The notes below the pieces were generated by a model, which was not told the origin of the DNA, searched no databases, and saw nothing but the letters and a program-made list of their open reading frames with translations. From Burkholderiales bacterium (GTDB taxonomy: Bacteria > Pseudomonadota > Gammaproteobacteria > Burkholderiales > Burkholderiaceae_E), in NCBI GenBank assembly GCA_026399835.1, contig JAPLQE010000073.1, positions 52,216-116,215 on the forward strand: a DNA stretch of 64,000 nucleotides, written 5' to 3'. Each line of letters begins with the position of its first letter. Within the stretch, counting starts at the first letter, position 1. The translations under genes and the position numbers were made by a program. Positions 21,467 through 30,860 of this stretch are shown piece after piece.

Positions 21467-23066
21467 CGCGCACCCTGGCGAACGGCGAGAGATCGAGGCT
21501 CATGCCCGACTCGCGCAAGGACTCGTAGAAAGAGGGGATCGCATCGCAGCCGCTGAACACGCCGTCGATCCTCGCATCGTGGCGGCCGTGGCGCGCGCGG
21601 AACTCGAAGATCGGCTGCATCTGCACGCGCCCTGCCTCGATCCCGGTGACCTCCATGATCGAGACGATGCGCCGCGTGCCGTCGGTGAAGCGCGACTGGT
21701 GCACCACCACGTCGACGGCCGCGGCAATCTGCTCGCGGATCGCCTGCACCGGCAGGTCCATGCCCGCCATCAGCGTCATCACCTCCAGCCGGGAGATCAC
21801 GTCGCGCGGGCTGTTCGCATGGACCGTGGTGAGCGAGCCGTCATGGCCCGTGTTCATCGCCTGCAGCATGTCGAGCGCTTCCCCGCCCCGGCATTCGCCG
21901 ACGACGATGCGATCCGGCCGCATCCGAAGCGCGTTGCGGACCAGGTCCCGGATCGTCACTTCGCCGCGCTGCTCGAGATTCGGCGGCCGCCCCTCGAGCT
22001 GCACCAGGTGCGCATGGCGCAGCGTCAGCTCGGCGGCGTCCTCGATGGTCACGATCCGCTCGCCCTCGGGGATCAGGTTGGAGAGGACGTTGAGCAAGGT
22101 GGTCTTGCCCGAGCTGGTGCCGCCCGAGATGACGACGTTGCGCCTGCGCTCGACGCAGACCCGCAGGAACGCGAGCATCCCGGGCGAGGCCGCACCCGCC
22201 GCGAGCAGGTCCTCAGGGCGCAGCAGCGTCCGGTTGAAGCGGCGGATGGTCAGCGACGGGCCGCGGATCGCCAGTGGCGGGATGATGGCGTTGACCCGGG
22301 AACCGTCGGGCAGCCGCGCGTCCACCATCGGGGAGGACTCGTCGATGCGCCGCCCGAGCGGCGCGACGATCCGGTCGATGATGCTGCGCACCGCGTCGTC
22401 GTCGGAGAACGCCCCGGCATGCCTGTGGAGGCGCCCGGCGCGCTCGACCCAGATCTCGTCGGCCGCGTTGACCATGATCTCGCTGATCGACGCGTCGTCG
22501 AGCAGCCGCTCGAGCGGTCCGAGCCCGATCGCTTCGTCGAGCACGTCGACGATCAGGCGCTCCCGATCGACGTCCTCGGGTAGCGAGATGGTGTCCTCGA
22601 GCAGTTGCTCGACGAGGGTCCGGATCTCGCCGCGCAGCGCCTCCGGATCGGCCAGTCGCAGGTCCCGACGGCGCAGGTCGATCGTCTGCAGCAGCTGCCG
22701 GTGCACGAGGCGGCGCCAGCCGACGGTCTCGCGCAAGCCGGGCGTGGCGTCTGCGGCCGGATCCCCCCCGCCGCCATGCTCGAGCTGCAGGCGCAGCCGG
22801 AAGCCGCCGATCTCGATCAGGTCGCCGGCGCCCAGCGGACCGAATTCGGCGATCCGCTCGCCGTTGACGAGCGTTCCACCCAGCGTGCCCGCGTCGACGA
22901 TCCTCGCCACGCGCCCGGCGACGATCACCTCGGCATGCACCCGCCCGACCCGCCAGCTCGCGAGCTGCACCTCGCAATCGCGGCCCCGTCCGATCCGGCA
23001 GGGCATCCGCTCGATCCGCTGGGTGCGGCTCGGACGGCCCGGTTGCTCGATCGAGATCATCAGCAT
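21456..23066 (-). CDS. cpaF: FHA domain-CpaF fusion: Tad pilus assembly ATPase TadA
   Basis: A 536-residue secretion ATPase with an N-terminal FHA domain (about 20-95: RIGRGRDCEV, SWRVGRVHAEV, GTLVNGERI) joined to a full CpaF/TadA motor (about 140-536). The motor shows SEIMVNAADEIWVERAGR, Walker A GGTSSGKTT (315-323), the Asp/His boxes around IEDAAELTL and LVQLEGRPPN, and MRPDRIVVGECRGGEALDMLQAMNTGHDG. It powers Flp pilus extension (and possibly retraction) at the inner membrane. The FHA part should read a phosphothreonine signal, suggesting control by Ser/Thr kinase or another partner. ATG 23066 and ATG 23060 are both possible starts. Confidence 0.92.
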   Translation of the reverse strand: MLMISIEQPGRPSRTQRIERMPCRIGRGRDCEVQLASWRVGRVHAEVIVAGRVARIVDAGTLGGTLVNGERIAEFGPLGAGDLIEIGGFRLRLQLEHGGGGDPAADATPGLRETVGWRRLVHRQLLQTIDLRRRDLRLADPEALRGEIRTLVEQLLEDTISLPEDVDRERLIVDVLDEAIGLGPLERLLDDASISEIMVNAADEIWVERAGRLHRHAGAFSDDDAVRSIIDRIVAPLGRRIDESSPMVDARLPDGSRVNAIIPPLAIRGPSLTIRRFNRTLLRPEDLLAAGAASPGMLAFLRVCVERRRNVVISGGTSSGKTTLLNVLSNLIPEGERIVTIEDAAELTLRHAHLVQLEGRPPNLEQRGEVTIRDLVRNALRMRPDRIVVGECRGGEALDMLQAMNTGHDGSLTTVHANSPRDVISRLEVMTLMAGMDLPVQAIREQIAAAVDVVVHQSRFTDGTRRIVSIMEVTGIEAGRVQMQPIFEFRARHGRHDARIDGVFSGCDAIPSFYESLRESGMSLDLSPFARVRDGA

Positions 23067-23085
23067 CGGAGGCTCCGTCGCAGGC

Positions 23086-24765
23086 TCAGTCGACCATCCG
23101 CACACGCTCGCGCATGGCCCGCCAGCGGCCGGCCGTCCCGCGGTCCTCGCCGTCGAGGAAGGCCGGGGTCGTCGTGGTCGTGGTGGTCGTCGGGGCGGTC
23201 GGGACCAGCACAGCCGAGGCGGACGCATCGGCAGAGGCCGGCGGCTCGGCGGTCGCGGGCAAGCCCGTCCCCCGCTCGGCGATGCGCAGGCGCCCGGCGC
23301 CTGGCCCCGGGCCCGCCGGCCGTGCCGCGGCGGCGCCGACGTCCGCCGGCATCCCGTCGAGCGCGACGGGTGCAACCGTCGCTGCGGGCAGCTCGGGCAG
23401 CAGCCGCGACGGCTCGCGGACCGGTTCGGTGCGGATCGCCGCGGCCGCGGCCGGCATCGCCGCCCCTTCGACGAACCGGGGCGTGATGAACACCACCAGC
23501 TCGGTCTGACGGTCGCGGAACTGACGCGAGCGGAACAGCGCACCGAGCACCGGCAGCTCGGCGGCGCCGGCGACCCGGTCCATGTTGCGCGCACCCTCCT
23601 CGGTCAGCAGGCCGGCGATCACCAGCGTCTCGTTCTCGCGCAGGTTGACGTCGGTCTCGGCACGCCGCTTGGTCAGTCCCGGCACCTGACGGACCGCGAC
23701 CTCGAAGTTGATCGCCGAGATCTCGGTCGCGATGCGGGCGGCGATGAGCCCGGAGTCGCTCGCGACGGGGCTCACGTCGAACTTGATGCCGTACTCCTTG
23801 AACCCGACCGATGAGGTCCCGAGTGCGCCCGCCACCGGGATCGGCAGCTCGCCCCCTGCGACGAAGCGCGCGCTGCCTCCGGATCGGCAGGAGAGCCTCG
23901 GCTCGGCGAGGATCACCGCATCGCCGTTCTGCACGAGGAGGTTGATCATCGAGCCGAGCGACGAGGCGATCGACAGGCTGGTGGCGAAGGGCGAGATGCG
24001 CGGCGCGATCTGCAGCCCCGAAGCCTGCGCGGCGCCCCCGGGCCGCAGCGCGCTGCTGCGCTGCACGTCGCCGATCACCTGGAAGCTCGGCCCCTGCATC
24101 GAGGCGCCCCACTTCACGCCGATGTTCTCGAGCATCTCGCGGCGGATCTCGATGAACTTCACGTCCATCGCGATCATCCGCTCCTGGCCGACCTTGGGCA
24201 GCAGGTTGACCACCTGCGGATAGCGTCGCGCGATCTCGACGATCCGCGCGGACACCTCCTCGGACACCTCCGCACCTTCGACCAGGATCTTGTCGCCGAC
24301 GACGCGCGCGCTCACGCGCCGCGCGTCGCCGAGCATGGCCCGCACTTCCGCGAGCAGCCGTCCGGTGTCCGCCGGCAGCACGTTGAAGACGTAGCTGCGC
24401 TCAGGCCCGCTGCGTCCCCACAGCAGCAGCGTGCTCTGACCAGGCGCCTCGGGCAGCACGAGCACCTGCCGGTCGTCGAGCGCGGTCGCCTGCAGCACCC
24501 TGCCGTTGCCCACGGCGATGCGCCGTACGCCCGGCTCGTTGATGACATGAGCCTCGCCGACGTAGAGCGTGATCGGGTCCGGGCGCTCCGGTACCTGGGC
24601 GAGCGCGATCGAGGTGGCGAAGTCGCCGAGCGATGCGGCGGCGAAGAGGCCGAGCGATGCGGCAGCGGCGACACCGAGGCTGGCGAGTCGGCGTGCGAGG
24701 AACGAGACGGGTCGGTGGGTCATGGCGATGGCGGGTGTCGGTCGGCGGGCGCGCGGGACGTTCAT
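23086..24765 (-). CDS. cpaC: Tad secretin CpaC/RcpA
   Basis: A 559-residue outer-membrane secretin. ATG 24765 overlaps the CpaB stop as ATGA, but a later ATG at 24723 starts a cleaner signal peptide (MTHRPVSFLARRLASLG...). The mature part has the pilus N-domain (ITLYVGEAHVINEPGVRRIAVGNG), a BON-like region, and the secretin core (VKFIEIRREMLENIGVKWG; ISAINFEV; LRENETLVIAGLLT; LPVLGALFRSRQF; ELVVFITPRFVE). A long Ala/Pro-rich tail includes a run of eight Thr near residues 528-537 before the C-terminus. Within the signal peptide a 14-bp direct repeat (24626-24639 and 24650-24663) encodes a doubled ASLG segment. It forms the pore through which the Flp pilus exits. Confidence 0.9.
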   Translation of the reverse strand: MNVPRARRPTPAIAMTHRPVSFLARRLASLGVAAAASLGLFAAASLGDFATSIALAQVPERPDPITLYVGEAHVINEPGVRRIAVGNGRVLQATALDDRQVLVLPEAPGQSTLLLWGRSGPERSYVFNVLPADTGRLLAEVRAMLGDARRVSARVVGDKILVEGAEVSEEVSARIVEIARRYPQVVNLLPKVGQERMIAMDVKFIEIRREMLENIGVKWGASMQGPSFQVIGDVQRSSALRPGGAAQASGLQIAPRISPFATSLSIASSLGSMINLLVQNGDAVILAEPRLSCRSGGSARFVAGGELPIPVAGALGTSSVGFKEYGIKFDVSPVASDSGLIAARIATEISAINFEVAVRQVPGLTKRRAETDVNLRENETLVIAGLLTEEGARNMDRVAGAAELPVLGALFRSRQFRDRQTELVVFITPRFVEGAAMPAAAAAIRTEPVREPSRLLPELPAATVAPVALDGMPADVGAAAARPAGPGPGAGRLRIAERGTGLPATAEPPASADASASAVLVPTAPTTTTTTTTPAFLDGEDRGTAGRWRAMRERVRMVD

Positions 24766-25856
24766 CGATAGAGCGGCACGACGGCCGGCTGGGGCGGTGC
24801 GGTCCACGGGCCGTCGGGCAGGCCACGGACGGCCTCGTCGATGCGCGCCGGTGCCGGCGCCGCGGGCGCGGCGGCCTCGGTCTGCGAGGCCGGTGCAGGC
24901 GCGGCCGTGGCGCTGCCAGCGGTCGGGCCGCCTTGCTGCGGGCCCGGGGAAGCGGGCCCGCCCGTGCCCGCCTGCGCCGGGGCCTGCCCGCGCCCGCCGA
25001 CGATCACCTCGACCCCGGGCGCCTGGGCCCTCGGTGCGGGCAGCGCCTGCGGGACCGGTGGCGGGGGCAGGCCGAGCAGCGTGTTCACGTCCAGGCGCGT
25101 CTCGCCCACCGTGCCCAGATCGTCCGGATTGCGCAGCACCGCGGTCAGCTTGCCGCTGCGTTGGGCCACGACGAGCTTCTGCGCCTGCGCCGGGTCGACC
25201 TCGACGGTGATCGAGGTGAACGGGCGGCCCGGCAGCGCGTCGTCGCCCGCACCCGCACGTGACTGCCGTCCGGTGGCGAGCACGACGATGCCCTGCATCA
25301 CCGTGCGCGTGACCTCCGGCGACGGCATCCCGCCGGCGGCGACCGGCCGCACCGACAGCAGCAGATCGATCCGATCGCCGGGCTGCAGCATCCCGGACAG
25401 CGAGTTCACCTCGTCGACCGAGATCGTCATCGCACGGATGCCCGGGCGAACCCGGCTGGAGATCGAGGCGGTGTCGGCATTGGCCACCGACGCGGGCAGC
25501 AAGGGCTCGCCGGCGCGCATCGGCACCAGCAGGCGAGCGCCGACCAGGACATCGAAGCGCGCCGGCACCACCGCACCGCCGGGCGTGAACTCGCGGGGCA
25601 TCGAGCGCACCGCCATGGTCTCGGGCCCGACGGACTCGCCTCGACGCAGGTCGCGCCGGGCGACCACCACCTCGAGCATCTCGTGCCGGGGCTGCAGCCT
25701 CGCCTTCTCGAGCGCGAGGCGATCGGCGATGTAGTTGCGCGCCCCGATGACGGCGAACGCCCCGAAGGCGACTGCGCCCAGTGCCATGAGCGCGATGCGA
25801 TGCGCCTTCAAGGCCTCCCGGCCGCGCCGGGCGATATCCGACAGTCGATGGATCAT
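24762..25856 (-). CDS. cpaB: Tad pilus assembly protein CpaB/RcpC
   Basis: A 364-residue protein with one N-terminal membrane anchor (about 22-42), a SAF domain (about 58-125, LEVVVARRDLRRGESVG and TMAVRSMPREF), and the RcpC beta region with VDEVNSLSGMLQPGDRIDLLLSV. The last 130 residues are Pro/Ala/Gly-rich. CpaB proteins link the inner membrane to the secretin in the periplasm. The gene overlaps the small pilin-like gene upstream and cpaC downstream by 4 bp each. Confidence 0.9.
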   Translation of the reverse strand: MIHRLSDIARRGREALKAHRIALMALGAVAFGAFAVIGARNYIADRLALEKARLQPRHEMLEVVVARRDLRRGESVGPETMAVRSMPREFTPGGAVVPARFDVLVGARLLVPMRAGEPLLPASVANADTASISSRVRPGIRAMTISVDEVNSLSGMLQPGDRIDLLLSVRPVAAGGMPSPEVTRTVMQGIVVLATGRQSRAGAGDDALPGRPFTSITVEVDPAQAQKLVVAQRSGKLTAVLRNPDDLGTVGETRLDVNTLLGLPPPPVPQALPAPRAQAPGVEVIVGGRGQAPAQAGTGGPASPGPQQGGPTAGSATAAPAPASQTEAAAPAAPAPARIDEAVRGLPDGPWTAPPQPAVVPLYR

Positions 25857-26023
25857 GGCAGCGAGATCGACCAGGTGAAGCGGCGGTAGTGCTCGGCGAT
25901 CGCCTCGACGAGACGCTGCACCGCGCTGTCGGCACCGAGGCTCAGCGCCAGGGCGACCAGCGCGAGCACCAGCAGGTAGTCGACGGCAGCCTGGCCGCCG
26001 AGACAGGCGCGCGCCGGGCTCAT
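25853..26023 (-). CDS. Small Flp/TadE-like prepilin, 56 residues
   Basis: A 56-residue protein whose N-terminal GGQAAVDYLLVLALVALALS fits a type IVb prepilin segment: Gly cleavage site, Asp where Glu is usual at +5, and Tyr at +6, then a hydrophobic stretch of about 17 residues. The remaining 25 residues are polar and end in WSISLP. It is framed by ATGA overlaps with the gene upstream and cpaB downstream, so it is surely translated with the operon. It may be a minor pilin or a pseudopilin; the Asp for Glu change may affect processing or incorporation. Confidence 0.7.
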   Translation of the reverse strand: MSPARACLGGQAAVDYLLVLALVALALSLGADSAVQRLVEAIAEHYRRFTWSISLP

Positions 26024-26679
26024 CGCGGCGCCCCCCAGTGCAGGACGAGCGCGGTGCCGCGTTCGTGGATCGCGACCGTCGCCACGACCTCCTCGCCGCC
26101 GCGCCGGAAGGCCAGCGCCTCGCCCCCTGCCTGCGGGCCGCCGCGATACCAGGCGGCCCGACCGGCCGGGCCGGCGAGCGCTGGATCGGCGACGAAACCG
26201 GAGACGGCCGCCTCCCGGCGCAGTCGCGCCGCGGCGTCGCCCGGCGCGCCCGTGACCAGCGCCACCACCGTCGCCGCCTCCCGCCCCGGGTCCCGATGGC
26301 GGACCTGCCTGATCACGCGCGCGTCTTCCGGCAGCCACCGGGCGAACGGCATCCCGGGCGCTGTGCCTTCGGTCGCGGTCACCGCATCGTTGGAGGCCGC
26401 CCGACGCCAGGTCGAGACGAGCCCCTCGGTGCCGCCCGCGGTCGGCCGCAGCTGGAGGGTTCGCACGCTGTCGGTACCGCGCACCGAGAGGACCGTCCAG
26501 TCGCCGCTTCGTGATTCGACGACCACCCGCCCCTCCGAGCGCCAACGCTCGCGCAGCGTGTCGGCCAGCGGCCCGGGGGGCGCGGCCGAGCGGAACCGGT
26601 GCGTGGTCACCGCATGGCCATCGATCGCCGCGGCCACCATCACCAGTTCCTGTCGGACATCGGCAGGCAGGGCATCCAT
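26020..26679 (-). CDS. Conserved-context hypothetical protein of the Tad operon
   Basis: A 219-residue protein I do not recognise. It has no signal peptide and no clear membrane segment; composition is Ala/Arg/Val-rich, with two similar beta-rich halves suggested by repeated alternating hydrophobic stretches (GDWTVLSVRGTDSVRTLQL; EEVVATVAIHERGTALVLHW). It starts 15 bp after the upstream TadE-like gene stop and overlaps the small prepilin gene as ATGA. Its place between pseudopilin genes suggests a cytoplasmic accessory of pilin handling, but nothing in the sequence proves that. Confidence 0.65.
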   Translation of the reverse strand: MDALPADVRQELVMVAAAIDGHAVTTHRFRSAAPPGPLADTLRERWRSEGRVVVESRSGDWTVLSVRGTDSVRTLQLRPTAGGTEGLVSTWRRAASNDAVTATEGTAPGMPFARWLPEDARVIRQVRHRDPGREAATVVALVTGAPGDAAARLRREAAVSGFVADPALAGPAGRAAWYRGGPQAGGEALAFRRGGEEVVATVAIHERGTALVLHWGAPR

Positions 26680-26694
26680 CGTTCGCTCCTCTCG

Positions 26695-27573
26695 TCAGGG
26701 TCGATCGGGCATGGGCTCGGCGGGCACGGCGGGCGCGGGCCCTCCGCCCAGCCGGTCCGGGGGCACCAGGTCGACGTCGACCTCGTGCCATCGCAGGCTC
26801 GAGGCCGAGGGCTCGACCTGCAGGAAATCGGCGACCGCCAGCAGCCCGCGCACCCCGAGCCAGCCGACGTCGATCAAGGGATCCGCCACGGGCAGCCGGG
26901 CGCCGGCCGCCACCCGCGTCTCCACGCTGTCGGCGGCCTCGCCATAGGGCCCCGAGGCATTCCAGGCGTCGGTCAGGACAGTCAGGCGTGCGCCGAGCGA
27001 CAGCGGCATGGACATCAGGCGAGCCACCCAGCCGTCGGCGGGCGCGCTGCGCGAGACGACGGTGTCGACCCTGGCCTCGACGAAGCCGCCATCGAGCTGC
27101 AGGCCGAAGCGGCCCGGTCCGGCGAGCCGGGACACCAGGTCCGCCGCGCCCTGTCCTGCGGCGAAGGCGAGCGGGCTGTCGAAGCGTGCGGGCCCGACCG
27201 ATACCGTCACATCCTCGAAGCGCTCGAGCAGCGCATTGCCGGCGCGATCGACCCACATCGCATTGCGCTCGGCCACCCCGGGCACGCCTGCCGCCGCATC
27301 GTCGCTGCGCAGCCCGAGGTGATGCGCGGCGAAGAACCGACGCCGGGTCTCGACGGCGAGCTCCGGATGCCCGTCCGCGTCCCGGCAGGCATCGAGCCGC
27401 ACCGTGCATTCGAAGGCGAGCGCCCGCGCGGCAGCGATCGTCGCCTGCTGCATGTCGAGCACCTTCGCGAGCCACGCCATCCCGAAGAACAGCGGCAGCA
27501 GCGCGATCATCGCGACCAGCAGCTCGACGAGCGCCTGGCCGTGCTCGCGAGCGCGACGCGGCTCAGCGCACAT
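26695..27573 (-). CDS. TadE-like pseudopilin
   Basis: A 292-residue protein. The N-terminus has basic residues, then HGQALVELLVAMIALLPLFFG, a TadE-type prepilin segment with Gly cleavage site and Glu at +5, followed by the helix LAKVLDMQQATIAAARALAFE. The rest is periplasmic with no known domain and ends in a Pro-rich tail (PAVPAEPMPDRP). It overlaps the TadG-like gene by 11 bp. Role: minor pilin or assembly factor anchored in the inner membrane. Confidence 0.78.
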   Translation of the reverse strand: MCAEPRRAREHGQALVELLVAMIALLPLFFGMAWLAKVLDMQQATIAAARALAFECTVRLDACRDADGHPELAVETRRRFFAAHHLGLRSDDAAAGVPGVAERNAMWVDRAGNALLERFEDVTVSVGPARFDSPLAFAAGQGAADLVSRLAGPGRFGLQLDGGFVEARVDTVVSRSAPADGWVARLMSMPLSLGARLTVLTDAWNASGPYGEAADSVETRVAAGARLPVADPLIDVGWLGVRGLLAVADFLQVEPSASSLRWHEVDVDLVPPDRLGGGPAPAVPAEPMPDRP

Positions 27574-28906
27574 AGCCGAGTGCCACGGCCCGGTGGGCTG
27601 CGGTGGGCGGCGCGAGACGCGCCTGCCAGTAGGGGTTGAAGAGGCTCGCGTACTCGATGCGCTCGGGCGCGTCGACCGGCCGGCGGAAGTAGACCTGCGC
27701 CGCGGACAGCGCCCACAGGCGCGGCGCGCCGTCGCCGGCGAAGGCGTCGAGCGGCAGCATGCGCCCGGCTGCCAGGCCGCGCACCATCGAGGTCGCGACC
27801 GCCTCGCCCGGCTGGCGGGCGAGCACCGCCAGCACCGGCGACGGGAAGCGGCGGTCGGCGAGCCGCTCGTAGTCGAGCTCGCGCACCCGCGCGATGCCCG
27901 AGTACACCGGGAAGCTCGACATCGTGGTCCCGGCGAGTGCGTTCGCCGACGGGTTGTCCGCGACGCCCCGCTCGGTGCCCGTCACCGCATCGAGCTCGGT
28001 GCCGGCCTCGGCGGCGCCCCATCCGAGCGGCAGCACCTCCGAGTCGCGGCAGCGCAGGCCGCGCGGCCGGTTCACGTGGACCGACAGCGTGTCCACGGCC
28101 TCCCAGCGCTCGAGGTCCGCCGACAGCATCGTGGCGCCCCGCTTTCGCAGCACCGGGATGCCGAGGCACGGGATCGGCAGCCCGACGTTCGCCGAGCGCG
28201 GCCCCGCGGTGAACGGATCGAGCGAGGCCCGCACCAGGTCCGCGAAGCGGCCCCGGTCGGCGTCCGACTCCGCCCGGTGCGTGAGCTCGAGCCACTCGCG
28301 CGATGGGTCCGGCAGCACCCAGGCAAAGAACGACGGGTCGTTGGCGCGCGCCACCTCGGCCGCGACCATGCTCGCGCCGAAGCCCTGCGTGGACAGCTGC
28401 AGGATCTCCTGGCTCGCCTGCAGGATGGCGCGGTAGCCGACGCCCTCGGCGCCGCGCGCGGCGATCTCGAGCGTGGCCGCGAGCTCGGCGGCCTCGCGGG
28501 CCAGCGTCGCGGTCTCGGCGATGCCCTCGAGCACCACGCGGGCGGGCGGGATCACCGTACCGACGGTCGCCGCGTTGCGGGCCAGCTGTTCGAAGTACTT
28601 CGACCACGACAGCAGCGTCACCGCCTGCGCGATGGCGACCTCGTTGGCGAGGATCGCGCGGTTCGAGTACGCGTGGTAGTTGAGCACCCGCGCCCGCCAC
28701 AGCGCGGCGCTCCAGGCCGCGGCATCGGCGGTGTCGACCAGCCGCTGCTTGGCCGCCGCCACCCGAGCCGCGCTGTACACCGCATGCAGCATCGCGCCGC
28801 CCGCCAGCAGCAGCCCGAGCGCGACGACCAGCGCCTGGCCGCGCTGACGGCGACGCGGACCGGGACGCGCAGCGGCCTGCGAGGCGTCGAGGCGTGCGAT
28901 CGACAT
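27563..28906 (-). CDS. TadG-like pilus assembly protein
   Basis: A 447-residue protein with one N-terminal membrane segment (RGQALVVALGLLLAGGAML, about 22-40) followed by AKQRLVDTADAAAWSAALWRARVLNYHAYSNRAI, the helical part typical of TadG/Flp-associated proteins (loss of von Willebrand domain compared with long TadG). The prepilin-like Gly is followed by Val, not Glu, at +5, so class III prepilin processing is doubtful. It lies 33 bp after the flp gene. Probably an inner-membrane-anchored periplasmic component. Confidence 0.72.
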   Translation of the reverse strand: MSIARLDASQAAARPGPRRRQRGQALVVALGLLLAGGAMLHAVYSAARVAAAKQRLVDTADAAAWSAALWRARVLNYHAYSNRAILANEVAIAQAVTLLSWSKYFEQLARNAATVGTVIPPARVVLEGIAETATLAREAAELAATLEIAARGAEGVGYRAILQASQEILQLSTQGFGASMVAAEVARANDPSFFAWVLPDPSREWLELTHRAESDADRGRFADLVRASLDPFTAGPRSANVGLPIPCLGIPVLRKRGATMLSADLERWEAVDTLSVHVNRPRGLRCRDSEVLPLGWGAAEAGTELDAVTGTERGVADNPSANALAGTTMSSFPVYSGIARVRELDYERLADRRFPSPVLAVLARQPGEAVATSMVRGLAAGRMLPLDAFAGDGAPRLWALSAAQVYFRRPVDAPERIEYASLFNPYWQARLAPPTAAHRAVALGYVR

Positions 28907-28939
28907 GGCGGCGGCCCGGGCGGCGAAGCGACGCGCGGC

Positions 28940-29215
28940 TCAGTGGTTGCCGGCGTTGAAGTTCTGCAGCCCCTTGCGCGTGGCCGCCGCACCCTGCGCC
29001 GCGGTGGCATTGCCCTGCGCGCCGGTGATCGCGTTGCCGCTGTCCTGGCCGGACACCTCGAGCGCGAGGCCCGCCGTCTGCTGGCGCAGCGTCTGGCCGA
29101 AGAGCGTGTAGGTGCCGATGGCCGCGACCGCGATCAGCGCGACGACGATCAGGTACTCGGTCATCCCCTGCCCGGCCTGGCGGGCGGTGGCGGAGGCGGT
29201 GCTCAGGTGCTTCAT
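28940..29215 (-). CDS. flp: Flp-family type IVb major pilin
   Basis: A 91-residue prepilin. ATG 29215 is followed by a short leader and then AGQGMTEYLIVVALIAVAAIG: Gly cleavage site, Glu at +5 and Tyr at +6, the Flp signature, and a long hydrophobic helix. The C-terminal half is polar, Ala/Gly/Gln-rich and ends in Asn-His. It is the first gene of the Tad operon, as expected for the major subunit. A GGGGAG Shine-Dalgarno lies just upstream but is buried in a perfect hairpin (29218-29249). Confidence 0.85.
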   Translation of the reverse strand: MKHLSTASATARQAGQGMTEYLIVVALIAVAAIGTYTLFGQTLRQQTAGLALEVSGQDSGNAITGAQGNATAAQGAAATRKGLQNFNAGNH

Positions 29216-29217
29216 CG

Positions 29218-29249
29218 TGGGACTCCCCGTGGGGTTGGATGGAGTCCCA
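29218..29249 (-). promoter_or_regulatory. Shine-Dalgarno-sequestering hairpin in the flp leader
   Basis: On the minus-strand transcript, TGGGACTCC (29249-29241) pairs perfectly over 9 bp with GGAGTCCCA (29226-29218) around a 14-nt loop. The 3' arm contains the flp Shine-Dalgarno (GGGGAG) and ends 2 nt before the ATG at 29215. A competing inner CCCC/GGGG hairpin (29225-29228 with 29231-29234) could open the outer stem. This arrangement could limit flp translation until temperature, a protein or an RNA opens it. Confidence 0.55.
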
Positions 29250-29380
29250 TCTTCGGCATCGCGCGCCCGCCGCACCATTCGACCAACGGCCGAGCACACG
29301 GCCGCGGAGCCTAGGCCGTGCGGCCGACTGCGCACCGCCGCCCGCGAGCTGCGCGAACGGTCCATGCATGCCCGAACGCA

Positions 29381-29421
29381 CACGGGCCGCGGACCGGATC
29401 ACTCCGGTACGCGGCCCGCGT
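29381..29421 (-). terminator. Hairpin downstream of aceA, candidate terminator
   Basis: Long imperfect GC-rich inverted repeat (GGGCCGCGGACCGG at 29384-29397 against CCGGTACGCGGCCCG from 29404) with a 6-nt loop, about 50-90 nt after the isocitrate lyase stop. There is no T tract on the minus strand, so it may be a weak or factor-assisted terminator separating aceA from the Tad promoter region. Confidence 0.4.
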
Positions 29422-29474
29422 GCGAGGCGTCTCCGATCGGCCGAAGACGCCCCGTCAGCCTCCAGTCAGACGAC

Positions 29475-30797
<1,323 letters not shown>

Positions 30798-30844
30798 GGT
30801 GTGTACTCCCGAGTGTGTGAACGAGGCCGACCGAGCAGCGCTGC

Positions 30845-30860
30845 AGTCTTGTATAAGACT
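30845..30860 (-). promoter_or_regulatory. Operator-like dyad in aceA promoter region
   Basis: AGTCTT (30845-30850), 4-nt spacer GTAT, AAGACT (30855-30860): perfect 6-bp arms in an otherwise GC-rich region, 48-63 nt before the aceA ATG. A further single half site AGTCTTG occurs at 30933-30939. The A/T-rich core and arm length fit a GntR- or similar family dimer; the regulator is not encoded nearby. Confidence 0.5.

Noticed and set aside
24626..24663. 14-bp direct repeat in cpaC
   Set aside because: In-frame duplication within the signal peptide hydrophobic core, 24-bp period; no sign of a regulatory site or mobile element.
27504..29402. Long minus-strand frame across TadG-like and flp genes
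   Set aside because: Shadow frame; real genes in the other minus frame show membrane and prepilin motifs.
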